DNA of 64,000 nucleotides from the NCBI RefSeq assembly GCF_000281085.1, contig NZ_JH767526.1, positions 232,105 to 296,104 of the forward strand. The letters run 5' to 3'. Positions within the stretch are counted from its first letter, which is position 1, and each line of letters starts with the position of its first letter. Positions 26,929 through 38,028 of this stretch are shown here, one piece after another. The translations under genes were made by a program, and so were the position numbers. The notes below the pieces were generated by a model, which saw only the letters and a program-made list of their open reading frames with translations, was not told the DNA's origin and did no database searches. This stretch comes from Catenovulum agarivorans YM01 (GTDB lineage Bacteria > Pseudomonadota > Gammaproteobacteria > Enterobacterales > Alteromonadaceae).

Positions 26929-27323
26929 ACTTGAAGCATAATTTTCTGCAAAGGCTTCGCGGGTAATTCCGTGCATCATGCAAAAACATTGAACCATAAC
27001 TTTCGCAAAAACGCTGTGAATACGTCCATGTACGCTCCGCTTTTTCATCCCTGAAAAAGAGGTTTTGCTCTAAGTTATTGCTTCAATATTTTTAACCTGA
27101 AGTTGCGGTTTGAGCGTGCATTTCAAAAAATCAGCATGGAGTATGCTTTGTCAGTCTTTTTTATCGGAGGCTGAAAAAGAACTTGTGCTCCAGCAGCGCA
27201 TTAGCAAGGCTAATTGATTGGAAATGTTTTGAGCAAAACTTCAAAAGAGAGGGATATCTTTTGTGAGCGATCTAGGGACAGACTTGAAGCGTTTTTGTGA
27301 AAAATATTCCAAGCAAGTAGCCG
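26929..27323. repeat. Palindromic intergenic repeat cluster 2 (types A and B)
   Basis: This fills most of the 490-bp gap between rnd and rimO. At 26929 a truncated type B arm (GAAGCATAATTTTCTGC) is followed by a type A palindrome (26984-27092) closely matching 2160-2268. The cluster ends with GTGAAAAATATTCCAAGCAA at 27297-27316, the same boundary sequence as at 2642. No gene is seen. AGTATGCTTTGT (about 27139) also recurs at 2388. Confidence 0.65.
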
Positions 27324-27377
27324 ATTCTCTGCCACTTAAGTCAAAGCGCGAACAATGCTATTCGCGCTCCAATGTTT

Positions 27378-28796
27378 TTAAATTGATTCCGCCCATAAAT
27401 CGTATTCATCAGAGGCGATAATTTTGGCTTCAACAAGATCACCCGGTTTATGTTGGGTTTCGTCATTTAAATAAACCACGCCGTCAATTTCTGGTGCATC
27501 GGCAAAACAACGGCCAATTGCGCCTTCTTCGTCTACTTCATCAATTAAAATTTGGTAAGTTTTGCCAACACGGGTGGCTAAACGTTCTTCACTGATTTGT
27601 TGCTGTAATTGCATAAAACGGTGGAAACGTTCTTCTTTAACATCTTCAGGTACATGATCGGGTAAATCATTCGCAGTTGCACCTTCGACAGGTGAGTATT
27701 TAAAACAACCAACTCTGTCTAATTTAGCCGCTTGTAAAAAGTCTAATAACTCTTCAAATTCTTCTTCGGTTTCACCCGGAAATCCAACAATAAAGGTAGA
27801 ACGAATAACTAATTCAGGGCAAAGCTCACGCCATTTTTGAATACGCTCTAAGGTTTTATCTACATTACCTGGGCGCTTCATTAATTTTAAAATACGTTTG
27901 CTGGCATGCTGGAATGGAATGTCTAAATAAGGCAACAAAGCACCTTGCGCCATTAATGGCACAATTTCATCAACATGCGGGTATGGATACACATAATGCA
28001 AACGTACCCAAATGCCCATTTTGCTTAACTGTTGGCATAAGGTTTTAAAATTACTCTTAATTGGCATGCCGTCGAAAAACTCTGTTTTGTTTTTGCGGTC
28101 TACGCCATAGGCTGAGGTATCTTGCGAAATGACTAACAACTCTTTCACGCCTGCAGCTTTAAGCCTTTGCGCTTCGCTTAAAACTTCACCAATAGCGCGC
28201 GAGTCTAAATCACCACGCATCGACGGAATAATGCAGAAGCTACATCTGTGATTACAGCCTTCAGATATTTTTAAATACGCATAATGTTTTGGGGTTAATT
28301 TAACGCCCGTATCTGGCACTTGTGCGGCAAAGGGTACTTGGCCTGGTTTTGGTAAATGGGTATGCACTTGTTCCATTACATTTTCGTATGCGTGTGGGCC
28401 AGTGATCCCCAATACATTTGGGTAAACTTCTTTTATTTCGTCTTCTTTTGCACCTAAACAGCCAGTTACCAACACCTTGCCATTTTCTTGTAAAGCTTCA
28501 CCAATGGTATCAAGTGACTCTTGTACAGCTGAGTCGATAAAACCACAGGTATTTACAATGACTATGCCTGCATCGTGATAACTTGGCACCACTTCATAAC
28601 CTTCGGTGCGAAGTTGGGTTAAAATACGTTCAGAATCAACTAAGTTTTTTGGGCAACCAAGGCTAACAAAGCCCACTTTTTTATTGCCTGTGGTATCTTT
28701 TGCAAGATTAACGCTTGCATTAGACTGATCCGCTAAAACCTTTTTAGGGGTATCTAACGTAGTGGTTTGTTTTGGATCAAATTGATTAACAGACAT
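27378..28796 (-). CDS. rimO: Ribosomal protein S12 methylthiotransferase RimO
   Basis: A 472-residue protein. The UPF0004 domain starts at [19 protein letters not shown]. The radical-SAM motif CNHRCSFC is near residue 181, followed by IPSMRGD, and the C-terminal TRAM domain ([21 protein letters not shown]) is present. RimO methylthiolates Asp88 of S12. The PKNLVDSE signature separates it from MiaB. An N-terminal extension of about 40 polar residues precedes the conserved part and may reflect a later true start. Confidence 0.95.
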   Translation of the reverse strand: MSVNQFDPKQTTTLDTPKKVLADQSNASVNLAKDTTGNKKVGFVSLGCPKNLVDSERILTQLRTEGYEVVPSYHDAGIVIVNTCGFIDSAVQESLDTIGEALQENGKVLVTGCLGAKEDEIKEVYPNVLGITGPHAYENVMEQVHTHLPKPGQVPFAAQVPDTGVKLTPKHYAYLKISEGCNHRCSFCIIPSMRGDLDSRAIGEVLSEAQRLKAAGVKELLVISQDTSAYGVDRKNKTEFFDGMPIKSNFKTLCQQLSKMGIWVRLHYVYPYPHVDEIVPLMAQGALLPYLDIPFQHASKRILKLMKRPGNVDKTLERIQKWRELCPELVIRSTFIVGFPGETEEEFEELLDFLQAAKLDRVGCFKYSPVEGATANDLPDHVPEDVKEERFHRFMQLQQQISEERLATRVGKTYQILIDEVDEEGAIGRCFADAPEIDGVVYLNDETQHKPGDLVEAKIIASDEYDLWAESI

Positions 28797-28858
28797 AAAG
28801 ACCTCACCGTTGGCATTTAAACAAGCTGATTTTGGGGCGCGAATAATAGCAGATTAAT

Positions 28859-29125
28859 TATACCCAAGCTATTTGAAGATGCATGTTTCAGAGCTATCAC
28901 AGCGTTTTTAGTACAAGGCATGTTAATGAAGGAATGTAAGGTACCTTTCAAATTAACATAACGCAGTAATAGAAACGCTGTGAAGCTCCCAAAGGGCAAG
29001 GTTAAAAAGCATTTATACGGCGTTATTGATTTTGAAAAGGGATAACCATTACCTTCAATCAATGCCTTGTCTAAATGCTTTTTATCTCTTGCTGAAATCA
29101 CGCATTTTCAAGTAGCTTGGGTATA
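28859..29125. mobile_element. MITE-like element with 24-bp terminal inverted repeats
   Basis: The ends TATACCCAAGCTATTTGAAG... and its reverse complement ...CTTGGGTATA match at 22 of 24 positions. The 267-bp element lies between rimO and folM and has no transposase. Internal shorter inverted segments (AAAAAGCAT/ATGCTTTTT) support folding. A 94-codon reading frame inside it is a by-product. It supplies DNA next to both gene starts, so it could carry promoters. Confidence 0.75.
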
Positions 29126-29166
29126 TAATATGGCACTGAAAGCTTAGTGCATGATAGAGGTAAAAA

Positions 29167-29877
29167 GTGATAGAAAACGCAGTAATTATTACAGGCGCAG
29201 CACAAAGAGTGGGATTAGCACTCGCTTTGCATTTACAAGCTTCAGATTTTAATGTTGTCGCGACATATAGAAGTGAACGAGTTGGTGTTACGCAACTTCA
29301 AGAAAAAGGTATTAGTTGCGTACAAGCTGATTTTTCATCTACCCAAGGCGTTGATGATTTTATTGCTTGGGTGCAAGTCAATGTGGCTAGCGTGCGAGCT
29401 ATTGTGCACAATGCCAGTGACTGGTGTGCCGAACAGGGCCGAGTCGATGCCCAGCTGTTAAAGTACATGATGCAAATTCATGTTGAAGCACCTTATTTGA
29501 TTAATTTATCTCTTGCTGAAAAATTGTCTGCTTGTAAAGAAATTGCAGATATTATCCATATTACTGACTACACGGTAGAGAAGGGTAGTGACAAGCATAT
29601 CGCTTATTGTGCAAGTAAAGCTGCGCTAGATAATTTAACTTTGTCGTTTGCGAAAAAATTTGCACCTAAGGTTAAAGTAAATACCATTGCACCATCGCTT
29701 TTAATGTTTAATCAAGACGATGATGACGCATATAGAGCAAAAACATTGAAGAAATCAGTGCTAGGCATAGAGCCAGGCGCGCAAGAAATTGTTGAGGCTG
29801 TGATTTTTATACTCAAAAGTAACTATATGACGGGAAGGCAGCTGAAACTAGACGGCGGCCGTCATATCGCATTTTAG
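29167..29877 (+). CDS. folM: Dihydromonapterin reductase FolM
   Basis: A 236-residue short-chain dehydrogenase with a GTG start. IITGAAQRVGLALALHL is the NAD(P) glycine motif with the FolM-like QR, VQADFSSTQGVDDF and AIVHNASDWCAEQ match FolM, and the catalytic YCASKAA carries the YxxxK. The C-terminus MTGRQLKLDGGRH is typical of SDRs. FolM reduces dihydromonapterin to tetrahydromonapterin. It stands alone, with the MITE-like element 41 bp upstream. Confidence 0.88.
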   Translation: MIENAVIITGAAQRVGLALALHLQASDFNVVATYRSERVGVTQLQEKGISCVQADFSSTQGVDDFIAWVQVNVASVRAIVHNASDWCAEQGRVDAQLLKYMMQIHVEAPYLINLSLAEKLSACKEIADIIHITDYTVEKGSDKHIAYCASKAALDNLTLSFAKKFAPKVKVNTIAPSLLMFNQDDDDAYRAKTLKKSVLGIEPGAQEIVEAVIFILKSNYMTGRQLKLDGGRHIAF

Positions 29878-30068
29878 CGGCTATTTTGCCTTATAACTGC
29901 GTTAAATTTGTTTGCAATAGACAAGCTATTGACGCACAAATTTGCCTTGTTCTAAGAAAAAATTTTACCCTAAAATTAACAACGTCAATCGCTGTGGCCT
30001 GTTGCTTATTTGCTCTAAGAAAAATTGTTAAATAGAAATTAAGTTTTATAAAAAGTTTGGAAATTTAA

Positions 30069-30485
30069 ATGGATAAAACACCGCAAAACTATATTGAATG
30101 GCAAACATTACAACAAGCATATGATAAATATGAGTTTGGCTCGCTGGCGATAAAACTGTTAGCTGTGATTTTAACCTTTGTTGGTTTAATCACGAATATG
30201 CAACTGTGTTTACTGCTGTCTGTTGTTGCTATCTTGTGGTTGCAAGATGGTATTTGGAAAACCTTTCAATCACGCTTTGAAGTACGTTTGTTAGAGATTG
30301 AAAAAATGTCTGAGACAAATGCAACTTCAGAACCTGCTTTTAATACTGAATGGCAAAAGCAGCGCCCCGGTGTTTTTGGGTTAGTTAAAGCTTATTTATG
30401 TAACTCGCTAAAACCAACAGTTATGTATCCGTATATAGTGTTATTGGCTGTAATAGGATTAAGCTATATCTTTGGCGCTAAGTAG
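30069..30485 (+). CDS. Small integral membrane protein, unknown function
   Basis: A 138-residue protein. Two hydrophobic helices lie at about 23-58 (LAIKLLAVILTFVGLITNMQLCLLLSVVAILWL) and one near the C-terminus (about 115-135). A short cytoplasmic or periplasmic loop is charged. I do not recognise the family. The 190 bp upstream contain AT-rich repeated segments such as CTCTAAGAAAAA. The 3' end overlaps the convergent REC-TPR gene by 27 bp. Confidence 0.6.
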   Translation: MDKTPQNYIEWQTLQQAYDKYEFGSLAIKLLAVILTFVGLITNMQLCLLLSVVAILWLQDGIWKTFQSRFEVRLLEIEKMSETNATSEPAFNTEWQKQRPGVFGLVKAYLCNSLKPTVMYPYIVLLAVIGLSYIFGAK

Positions 30486-32108
30486 CGCTACAAGCTCGTC
30501 TTTGATAGCGTGATATCGTCGCATATTGTTTTCAGATAAGTCTGATTGCTCAATGATATTCACGCAATTTTGGCACATAGACTTCATTTCTTTGGGGTTT
30601 TTCCCTTGGGTTAAGAAGGTGCCAACCTTAGTAATTGCTTGTACTAAGTTTAGTGCCAAACTCGCGTTGTTTGGCATATATTGGTAGGCTTCAACAAAAC
30701 ATTCAACCGACTGCGGATACATAGCTTTTTGATATAAAGCTAAACCTTCGTTATTTAATGCTCGAATACGTTCACGTAATTCTTCATGGCTGGCTTTTTC
30801 TTTGTTAATCAAAACCTGTAGCGTGGTTGAAATAAGGTCATCATGGCCAGCAACCTCATGTAGCGTTTCCATAATTTCATCACTGCGCGATAAATTACCG
30901 GTTGAGAAATAAGCTTTCGCTTTGTCTAAGCGGTCGTCTACTGTGTCGTAGGGGGAGTCGTGTTTTTCACTTTCTTCAAGATTATTACGAGCATCTTCCA
31001 TATTGCCCTTAAGCACTTGTACACGAGCTTTTATTACCAGCTCTTGCGCTCTGACTGCTTCAGAATAAAAGCGCTTGTCTATATCCTTGAGTAGATCGGT
31101 ACATTTAGTTATTTGTTTAGCAATTTCAAGTTTGTTTGAGTCGTTACTTAAATCGAGCAAACAACGGGCGAAATTTAGATAATTTTCTGGTGTATCAAAT
31201 ACTGAAAATCGACTGTCTTTTAAAATACGTGAATAGGCTCGTACTGCTTCTTCGGTTTCGCCATTTGCAATTGCTAGGTTGGCTATGGCGCGCTGCCTAA
31301 ATAAGTTGCGTGGCGAAATTTTACCCGCTTCCATTAACATCTCAAAAGCTGTTACAGTATCTTCACGCACTATATTTAGTCTGCCCAACCAATCGTACGC
31401 CTCTAATCTAGTGTCGTCGCGATCGAGCAACTCAAAAAGTTGAGATTCAGCATCAACCAAGTCGCCGCTTTTTAACGTGGCAATGGCTTTGCCCAATAAA
31501 GCCCAGCTAGCCTCACGCTTTTTTAATACATTGTTGTATAGTTTTAACGCTTTATCCGGTTTGTCTTGTTTCAGTAACAACTCACCTTTCATTCGTAATG
31601 CGACTAATGCGCTGGCAGGGTCTTCTTTTATTAAGGTATTACATTCTTCGACTGCTAAATCAGTTTCATCGTCGTTAATTGCTTTATATACTTTATTGAG
31701 CGCAACTTTTTTCGCGAGCGCACGTGAAAAACGCATCTCTAACCCTTTATAGGTAAAAGGCTTGAGTAAAAAGTCATCAGGCTGTAGCTCAACTAATCCA
31801 TGTACATAAGGCCGGCGATTTTCGGCGGAAATCATAAAGAAACAAGTATGAGGGGCGAGGAGTTTTTTGTGTTTTAACTCTTCAAATAACTGATAACCGT
31901 CTTTGCCTTCACCTAAGTTAAAATCTGCCAATATAAAGTCGAAACGAGTGTCAGTTGCTATTTGCAGAGCTTGATTGCCGTTAGCAGCCGAGGTTATATG
32001 GACAAAGCCAATTTTTTGTAACATACCTTTGACGGCCGAGCGAATAGGCTCACAATCGTCAACAATCATGACTTTCTTTTTTGCGTAAAAACTACTGCGC
32101 ATAACCAT
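30459..32108 (-). CDS. Response regulator with TPR repeats
   Basis: A 549-residue protein from the ATG at 32108 (AGGTAG upstream); a TTG at 32135 would add nine residues. The receiver domain starts KVMIVDDCEPIRS with phospho-Asp62 in FILADFNLGEGKDG, and ends near residue 125. The remaining 420 residues are helical repeats of TPR type (for example ALLGKAIATLKSGDLVDAESQLFELL, EGLALYQKAMYPQSVECFVEAYQYMP). No DNA-binding or enzymatic output is present, so it likely acts by protein-protein contact. Its partner kinase is unknown. Same general type as TPR response regulators of other Alteromonadales and Vibrionales. Confidence 0.8.
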   Translation of the reverse strand: MVMRSSFYAKKKVMIVDDCEPIRSAVKGMLQKIGFVHITSAANGNQALQIATDTRFDFILADFNLGEGKDGYQLFEELKHKKLLAPHTCFFMISAENRRPYVHGLVELQPDDFLLKPFTYKGLEMRFSRALAKKVALNKVYKAINDDETDLAVEECNTLIKEDPASALVALRMKGELLLKQDKPDKALKLYNNVLKKREASWALLGKAIATLKSGDLVDAESQLFELLDRDDTRLEAYDWLGRLNIVREDTVTAFEMLMEAGKISPRNLFRQRAIANLAIANGETEEAVRAYSRILKDSRFSVFDTPENYLNFARCLLDLSNDSNKLEIAKQITKCTDLLKDIDKRFYSEAVRAQELVIKARVQVLKGNMEDARNNLEESEKHDSPYDTVDDRLDKAKAYFSTGNLSRSDEIMETLHEVAGHDDLISTTLQVLINKEKASHEELRERIRALNNEGLALYQKAMYPQSVECFVEAYQYMPNNASLALNLVQAITKVGTFLTQGKNPKEMKSMCQNCVNIIEQSDLSENNMRRYHAIKDELVALLSAKDIA

Positions 32109-32308
32109 AAAGTGGCTACCTAACAAAAAATGCAAATAAAAAGATTAACATAAGTGTAACTTAATTGACGTTATAGTTGTTACTTAAACAAATTAAATTG
32201 ACGTTAGCATAAATATAGTCATATTAATACGACTTTGCTAATATCCGTCATACATTTTGTGAATGGCGTGTGGCATTAATGATGAATGCACGAATACACC
32301 AATTCCTG

Positions 32309-32314
32309 TATAAT
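32309..32314 (+). promoter_or_regulatory. Candidate -10 element for tal
   Basis: TATAAT at 32309-32314, 59 bp before the tal ATG, is preceded directly by TG. No clear -35 is visible at the usual distance. It lies in the divergent region between the REC-TPR gene and tal. Confidence 0.4.
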
Positions 32315-32372
32315 GCACGCAATAATTTTAAAAAATTTTGTTAGACCAACTGAAATTATAGGATAGCTATAC

Positions 32373-33326
32373 ATGACTACTAAGCTGGAAAACCTACGTA
32401 AATTAACTACAGTTGTTGCTGATACTGGTGATATTGAGGCAATTAAAAAGTTCAAGCCTCAAGACGCAACAACTAACCCAAGCCTTTTATTAAAAGCTGC
32501 TCAAATTCCTGAGTATGACACTTTAATTGCTGACGCAATTGAGTGGGCTAAAGCACAATCTAACGATGTTGAGCAACAAATCATTGATGCTGGCGACAAG
32601 TTAGCAGTAAACATCGGTTTAGAAATCTTAAAAATCGTCCCTGGCCGTATTTCTACAGAAGTTGACGCACGTTTATCTTTCGACAAAGAAGGTTCACTTG
32701 CTAAAGCTCGTAAATTAATGAAATTATACAACGACGCTGGCATTGCTAACGAGCGTGTATTAATTAAATTAGCTTCTACTTGGGAAGGTATTCAAGCTGC
32801 TGAAGTTTTAGAGCAAGAAGGCATTAACTGTAACTTAACTCTATTATTCAGCTTCGCTCAAGCACGTGCATGTGCTGAAGCTGGCGCTTTCTTAATCTCT
32901 CCATTTGTTGGCCGTATCTTAGACTGGTACAAAAAAGCTGAAGGTAAAGACAGCTATGCACCAAGCGAAGATCCAGGTGTTGTTTCTGTAACTAGCATTT
33001 ACAACTACTACAAAGAGCACGGTTATGAAACTGTTGTTATGGGCGCAAGCTTCCGTAACATCGACGAAATTACTGAATTAGCTGGCTGTGACCGTTTAAC
33101 AATTGGTCCTAACTTATTAGAAGAGTTAGAAGCAGTTGAAGGTGAGTTACCGGTTAAATTATCTTACAACGGTGAAATCAAAGAGCGTCCAGCTCGTATG
33201 ACTGAAGATCAATTCCGTTGGGAGCATAATCAAGATGCAATGGCTACTGAGAAGTTAGCTGAAGGTATCCGTAACTTTGCTATCGACCAAAACAAACTAG
33301 AAGATATGTTACGCGCTAAGCTTTAA
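32373..33326 (+). CDS. tal: Transaldolase
   Basis: A 317-residue protein, the TalB length. The Schiff-base lysine is in [15 protein letters not shown] (about residue 132). [14 protein letters not shown] and [11 protein letters not shown] are further family signatures. It moves a dihydroxyacetone unit between sedoheptulose-7-P and glyceraldehyde-3-P in the pentose phosphate pathway. AGGAT precedes the ATG. Codon use is visibly tuned (TTA, GCT, CGT), as in highly expressed genes. A terminator follows, before pgi. Confidence 0.96.
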   Translation: MTTKLENLRKLTTVVADTGDIEAIKKFKPQDATTNPSLLLKAAQIPEYDTLIADAIEWAKAQSNDVEQQIIDAGDKLAVNIGLEILKIVPGRISTEVDARLSFDKEGSLAKARKLMKLYNDAGIANERVLIKLASTWEGIQAAEVLEQEGINCNLTLLFSFAQARACAEAGAFLISPFVGRILDWYKKAEGKDSYAPSEDPGVVSVTSIYNYYKEHGYETVVMGASFRNIDEITELAGCDRLTIGPNLLEELEAVEGELPVKLSYNGEIKERPARMTEDQFRWEHNQDAMATEKLAEGIRNFAIDQNKLEDMLRAKL

Positions 33327-33347
33327 TTAGCCGCATATTTTTAAGTT

Positions 33348-33380
33348 ACAAGGCGGTATTTCACCGCCTTGTTTGTTTTA
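33348..33380 (+). terminator. Rho-independent terminator after tal
   Basis: CAAGGCGGT (33349-33357) pairs with ACCGCCTTG (33363-33371) and is followed by TTTGTTTT. It sits 20 bp behind the tal stop and 34 bp before pgi, so pgi depends on read-through or its own promoter. Confidence 0.85.
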
Positions 33381-33414
33381 CGCATTCACATAAAAGATTA
33401 TAAAGAACAAGATT

Positions 33415-35058
33415 ATGGCTTTATTTACACAGTTAAAAAGCTATCAAGCTTTGCAAGCTCATTTCGAGCAAGCTAAAAACCTTCATATGCGCGACTTGTT
33501 TGCACAAGATTCTGAGCGTTTTGCTAAGTTTTCAGCTCAAGCTTGTGGCATAGAGTTAGATTACTCAAAAAACCGTATTACTGAAGAAACCAAAGCATTG
33601 TTATTAGACTTAGCGCGTGAAGCGCAAGTTGAAGAAAAACGTGACGGCATGTTTGCTGGCGCACGTATTAATACTTCAGAAGACCGTGCTGTATTACACA
33701 CTGCATTACGTAACAAATCAGGCAAGCCTGTATTGTGTGACGGTGTAGATGTAATGCCAGAAGTACAAGCGACTTTAGCTAAAATGAAAGCATTCGTGAA
33801 CGAAGTTCACAATGGTACGCGTACTGGTTACACAGGTAAGCAATTTACTGACGTATTAGCTATTGGTATTGGTGGTTCTTTCTTAGGTCCTAAAATTATG
33901 ACTGAGGCGTTAAAGCCTTATCGTGTTGATGGCCTTAAAGTTCACTTTGTTGCTAACGTAGACGGTTCTCACATCCATGACGTTTTAGCGACATTGCCAA
34001 TTGAAACCACTTTAGTATTAATGTCTTCTAAGTCGTTTGGTACGCAAGAAACATTAAAAAATACTGAAACAGCTAAAGCTTGGTTCTTAGAAAATGGCGG
34101 TAAATTTGAAGATATCGCTAAACACTTTATGTGTGTTTCTTCAAACATTAAAGCTGCAACTGAATTTGGTATGGACGCAGACAACATCTTCCCAATGTGG
34201 GATTGGGTTGGCGGCCGTTACTCATTATGGTCAGCAATAGGTTTACCAATTGCATTAGCACTAGGTTTCGACAACTTTGAAGAGTTGTTAGACGGTGCTT
34301 ATGAAATGGATCAACATTTCTTAACTGCTCCTTTAGAAGAAAACGTACCTGCGTTATTAGGTGTGTTAGGTGTTTGGTACATCAACTTCTTTGGTGCACA
34401 AAGCCATGTATTATTGCCATATGATCACTATTTACGTGGTTTCCCAGCATATGTACAACAGTTAGATATGGAGTCTAACGGTAAGTCTGCTACACCAACT
34501 GGTGATTACTTAGACTATGCTACTGGCCCTGTAATTTGGGGTGGTGAAGGTACAAATGGTCAACACGCTTTCCACCAGTTAATTCACCAAGGTACAGTGT
34601 TAATTCCTGCTGACTTTATTATGCCATTGCATTCTCAGCACGAAATGACCAATCACCACGCTATGTTAGCTTCTAACTGTTTTGGTCAAACCCAAGCATT
34701 AATGCAAGGTAAGACTGTTGAGCAAGTTAAAGCTGAGTTCGCTGGTAAAGGTTTAACTGACGAAGAAATTGAAAAAGTAGCACCACAAAAAGTGTTTGAA
34801 GGTAACAAACCAACTAATACTATTTTGATGGAAAAATTAACCCCTAAAGCTTTAGGTCAGTTAATTGCTATGTACGAACACAAAGTATTTGTACAAGGTA
34901 TTATTTGGGGCATTAACTCATTTGACCAATGGGGTGTTGAATTAGGTAAAGTGTTGGGTAACGACGTTTTAGCTAAATTAGAAGACAGCTCAATTGAGTT
35001 AAATGGTGATAGCTCAACCAATGCATTAATTGAGCGTTTCCGTAATCGTAATGCTTAA
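33415..35058 (+). CDS. pgi: Glucose-6-phosphate isomerase
   Basis: A 547-residue protein, full length. The family signatures are [32 protein letters not shown] and [15 protein letters not shown], and the catalytic Glu is in the first signature region. It interconverts glucose-6-P and fructose-6-P. Lying next to tal, it links glycolysis or gluconeogenesis to the pentose phosphate pathway. Codon use resembles tal and suggests high expression. Confidence 0.97.
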   Translation: MALFTQLKSYQALQAHFEQAKNLHMRDLFAQDSERFAKFSAQACGIELDYSKNRITEETKALLLDLAREAQVEEKRDGMFAGARINTSEDRAVLHTALRNKSGKPVLCDGVDVMPEVQATLAKMKAFVNEVHNGTRTGYTGKQFTDVLAIGIGGSFLGPKIMTEALKPYRVDGLKVHFVANVDGSHIHDVLATLPIETTLVLMSSKSFGTQETLKNTETAKAWFLENGGKFEDIAKHFMCVSSNIKAATEFGMDADNIFPMWDWVGGRYSLWSAIGLPIALALGFDNFEELLDGAYEMDQHFLTAPLEENVPALLGVLGVWYINFFGAQSHVLLPYDHYLRGFPAYVQQLDMESNGKSATPTGDYLDYATGPVIWGGEGTNGQHAFHQLIHQGTVLIPADFIMPLHSQHEMTNHHAMLASNCFGQTQALMQGKTVEQVKAEFAGKGLTDEEIEKVAPQKVFEGNKPTNTILMEKLTPKALGQLIAMYEHKVFVQGIIWGINSFDQWGVELGKVLGNDVLAKLEDSSIELNGDSSTNALIERFRNRNA

Positions 35059-35093
35059 TAGTTAATTCGGCAGTTGTGTCGAATATAACGTCT

Positions 35094-35120
35094 AAAAAGG
35101 TCGCGCAAGCGGCCTTTTTG
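35094..35120 (+). terminator. Rho-independent terminator after pgi
   Basis: AAAAAGGTCGC-gcaa-GCGGCCTTTTT, an 11-bp stem with one G-T pair and a T-run, 36 bp behind the pgi stop. Confidence 0.85.
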
Positions 35121-35225
35121 GCATCTGTTGATGGGCAATTCATGGGGAGCAAATCCCAAACTATTATTTAACCTTATTTGGAGCTGAACACTTTCGGATA
35201 CAAAACCGCACTTTAACAGGTTGAA

Positions 35226-36422
35226 TTAAGCTGTTGCCTTTTGCCATTTTTCCACCCAATCACTTAATTTGTCAGCTGGCATAGGTTTGGCTATGTAATA
35301 ACCTTGCAAAATATCGCCGCTCAAGTGACAAGCCATATTCCAGTGTTCAAGGGTTTCAACTCCCTCTAGTACAACAGTCATGCCTAAGCGTTTAGCCATA
35401 TTGACCATAGATTCTAAGGTCGCGCGTTGCCCTTCATCCGTTACGGCATTTTGGACAAATTGTTTGTCAATTTTCATTTCACAGAAGGGGAGGTCGATTA
35501 AGCGCTCAACGGATGAATAACCTGTACCAAAGTCGTCTATTGAAAGTTTTATTCCACGCATGGATAAACGTGACAACACCTCTAACATATCGGCTTGTTG
35601 CTCTATAACACTGGATTCGGTAATTTCCAATACCAGTTTGTCAGCGGGCAGGTTATAACAGGTTAACAGCTCAAAAATCATATCAGGTAAATTCTTTTCA
35701 ACTAACAGGGTCGCAGATATGTTTAGCGAAACGCTTAAGGCTAAACCTTTGTCTCGCCAACTGGCTATTTGTTGTAATACTTGATCGAGTTGTTCATAAG
35801 TTAAATGTTTAATTAAAGCATTGTGCTCTAGTTCCATAATAAAACTGTCAGGGAAAACTAAACCTTTAGAAGGGTGGTTAAGCCGAGCAAGCGCTTCTAA
35901 GCCGATAATTCTACGTGTTTTATTACAAATTAGCGGTTGGTAATACAAATCAAATTGCTGTTGCTCCAAAGCTCTAATCAGTTCATAAATTTTCAGCTTT
36001 TCAACCTTGGCTCTATGGCTAGGTCTTTTGTATTCGCTGGCCTTTATTAATAGGCTAGCCACCGCCTGTTCAGTAATAGGTTTTGTGATACTACCAATAA
36101 GATTGAGCTTGCAGGTACGAGCCAATTGTTCAACTGACTTGATGGTTTTAGCTGACATTGAACTCACTATGACTAAATGGCCTGAGTAATTGTGTTGCTG
36201 CAACAAACGAATAAACTCTATACCATCTATGTTAGGTAAATTTAAATCGCTAAAAATAATGTTAACCGGATGAGCGGCTAAATAGCTCAATGCTGAACTG
36301 GCGTCTGAAAAGGCACTAATGTTTTCAATTCCTTCATTTTTTAGTACTTGAGTCATCAAGGCTATTATTGAAGGGCTGTCATCTAGCAGCAGCGCATTCC
36401 AGTTTTTGATTGCTATTGCCAT
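35226..36422 (-). CDS. REC-EAL protein, predicted c-di-GMP phosphodiesterase
   Basis: A 398-residue protein from the ATG at 36422; a GTG at 36446 would add eight residues. The receiver domain has LLLDDSPSI and phospho-Asp in IIFSDLNLPNIDG. The EAL domain begins about 150 and contains GLEALARLNHP (EAL motif), LEITES, IDDFGTGYSS, MKIDKQFVQ and VVLEGVETLE, so the catalytic residues for hydrolysing c-di-GMP appear intact. It lies beside a diguanylate cyclase gene transcribed the other way. Confidence 0.85.
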   Translation of the reverse strand: MAIAIKNWNALLLDDSPSIIALMTQVLKNEGIENISAFSDASSALSYLAAHPVNIIFSDLNLPNIDGIEFIRLLQQHNYSGHLVIVSSMSAKTIKSVEQLARTCKLNLIGSITKPITEQAVASLLIKASEYKRPSHRAKVEKLKIYELIRALEQQQFDLYYQPLICNKTRRIIGLEALARLNHPSKGLVFPDSFIMELEHNALIKHLTYEQLDQVLQQIASWRDKGLALSVSLNISATLLVEKNLPDMIFELLTCYNLPADKLVLEITESSVIEQQADMLEVLSRLSMRGIKLSIDDFGTGYSSVERLIDLPFCEMKIDKQFVQNAVTDEGQRATLESMVNMAKRLGMTVVLEGVETLEHWNMACHLSGDILQGYYIAKPMPADKLSDWVEKWQKATA

Positions 36423-36585
36423 TGAGTAATTCCATTTATCTAGCACTTGTTGTTAGTGTAGTCGGTTTTAACCTGGCAACAAGGTGAATTTACCGCGATT
36501 TTTTGTGCTACATTTCCGCAAATGGGCTCACTATTATCTGAACCATGGTATCCTACGCGAGATTGCGTTAAAAAAACGAGAATAA

Positions 36586-38028
36586 ATGAATACTAAAAAC
36601 AGAGCGTTAACCTTAGTCTCCATATTTTTATTAGTTGGGTTTATTGCTGTAAGTACGTTAAGTTATTGGTCTGCTAGGCATACTTTATCTGAACAAATTG
36701 TTTCTGAGGTTGTACCTTTAACTGGCATCAGTATTTATTCCAAAATTAAAGAAAAGCTGATGGCGCCCATCCATATTTCTTCGTTAATGGCACAAGATAC
36801 TTTTGTGCATGACTGGGTACATAATGGCGAACAAGAAGCGTCGAAAATGCAAAGGTATTTAGCTGAAATTCAACAGCGTAATAATGCCATTACAAGTTTT
36901 TTTGTTTCTGAAAAAACACGAAATTATTACCATCCGAATGGGGTATTAAAACAAGTATCTGAGCATGATGCGCAAGATAACTGGTATTTTTCTGTGACTG
37001 AAAGTACACAAGACTACATAGTGAACATTGATTTAGACACCCGTGACTTACAATCATTAACCGTTTTTATTAATTATAAGGTTATTGATTCTGATGGGCT
37101 ATATCTAGGCGCTATCGGTATTGGTTTGTCAGTGACCTCGGTTAAACAATTATTGGACGATAACAACCTTCACCAGCAATTTTTTATCTTTTTTGCTGAC
37201 GAGCAAGGTCAAGTAATGCTGCAAAGCAATAATTATTTATTTGATAAACAACCGATAAAAACATTGGAAGATATTACTGGTTTAGCCGCTTATAAATCGC
37301 AATTGTTAAGCAGCGAAAATAGTACAACTCGATTTAATTTTGCTAACCAGTCTGCTCATGTAAACAGTCGTTATGTGCCTGAGTTGGGATGGTCGTTAAT
37401 GATATTGCACACAGACAAACCTTGGGACAAACGAATTATTCAACCCTTGTTGCTCAATTTGTCTATCGGCTTGTTGATATCCATTTTAGTGATTGCTGTC
37501 GTGTTTTATACCATGCGACGTTATCAGAAAGAGCTTGAGCGCATGGCGATTACCGACAAATTAACCGGTGTTGCAAACCGGCATGGTTTTGAGCATTTAG
37601 TCAATCGACTGTTTTCGCACAAAAATAAAAAATGTACCTGTTCGGTCATCTTGTTTGACTTAGACAACTTTAAACAAATTAACGATACCTACACACATTT
37701 AGCCGGTGACAAAGTTATTTGTGATGCTGTGGCGATAGTGCAAGGGATATATGGCAAACTCAACACTTTAGTTAGATGGGGCGGCGAAGAATTTTTGCTT
37801 ATTTTACCTAACCAGGATGCGCATGCTGCTGCAGCTATAGCGGAGAAAATTAGGCAGACGATAGAACAAAATGTAAGCTTGTTTGATAAACAAAGCATTC
37901 GTTTTACTGCAAGTTTTGGTGTAAGTCAGTGGCAATATCACGAAAATGTTGATCAGTTTTTGCTAAGGCTAGATAAAGCTTTATATAGTGCTAAACAGCA
38001 GGGCAAAAATCAGGTTTGTGTTGAGTAA
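36586..38028 (+). CDS. Membrane diguanylate cyclase with periplasmic Cache-like sensor
   Basis: A 480-residue protein. A transmembrane helix at about 10-30, a periplasmic dCache-like domain (about 35-280) and a second helix near 288-312 are followed by a GGDEF domain (about 325-478). The active-site motif WGGEEF is near residue 397. The usual inhibitory RxxD I-site is replaced by KLNT, so product feedback would be absent. Its 3' end overlaps the convergent hybrid kinase gene by 19 bp. Divergent from the REC-EAL gene, it forms a make/break pair for c-di-GMP. Confidence 0.87.
   Translation: MNTKNRALTLVSIFLLVGFIAVSTLSYWSARHTLSEQIVSEVVPLTGISIYSKIKEKLMAPIHISSLMAQDTFVHDWVHNGEQEASKMQRYLAEIQQRNNAITSFFVSEKTRNYYHPNGVLKQVSEHDAQDNWYFSVTESTQDYIVNIDLDTRDLQSLTVFINYKVIDSDGLYLGAIGIGLSVTSVKQLLDDNNLHQQFFIFFADEQGQVMLQSNNYLFDKQPIKTLEDITGLAAYKSQLLSSENSTTRFNFANQSAHVNSRYVPELGWSLMILHTDKPWDKRIIQPLLLNLSIGLLISILVIAVVFYTMRRYQKELERMAITDKLTGVANRHGFEHLVNRLFSHKNKKCTCSVILFDLDNFKQINDTYTHLAGDKVICDAVAIVQGIYGKLNTLVRWGGEEFLLILPNQDAHAAAAIAEKIRQTIEQNVSLFDKQSIRFTASFGVSQWQYHENVDQFLLRLDKALYSAKQQGKNQVCVE

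Noticed and set aside
28817..29101. 94-codon minus-strand ORF between rimO and folM
   Set aside because: It lies almost wholly inside the MITE-like element with terminal inverted repeats, has no ribosome site and no protein-like composition pattern; it is a by-product of the repeat.
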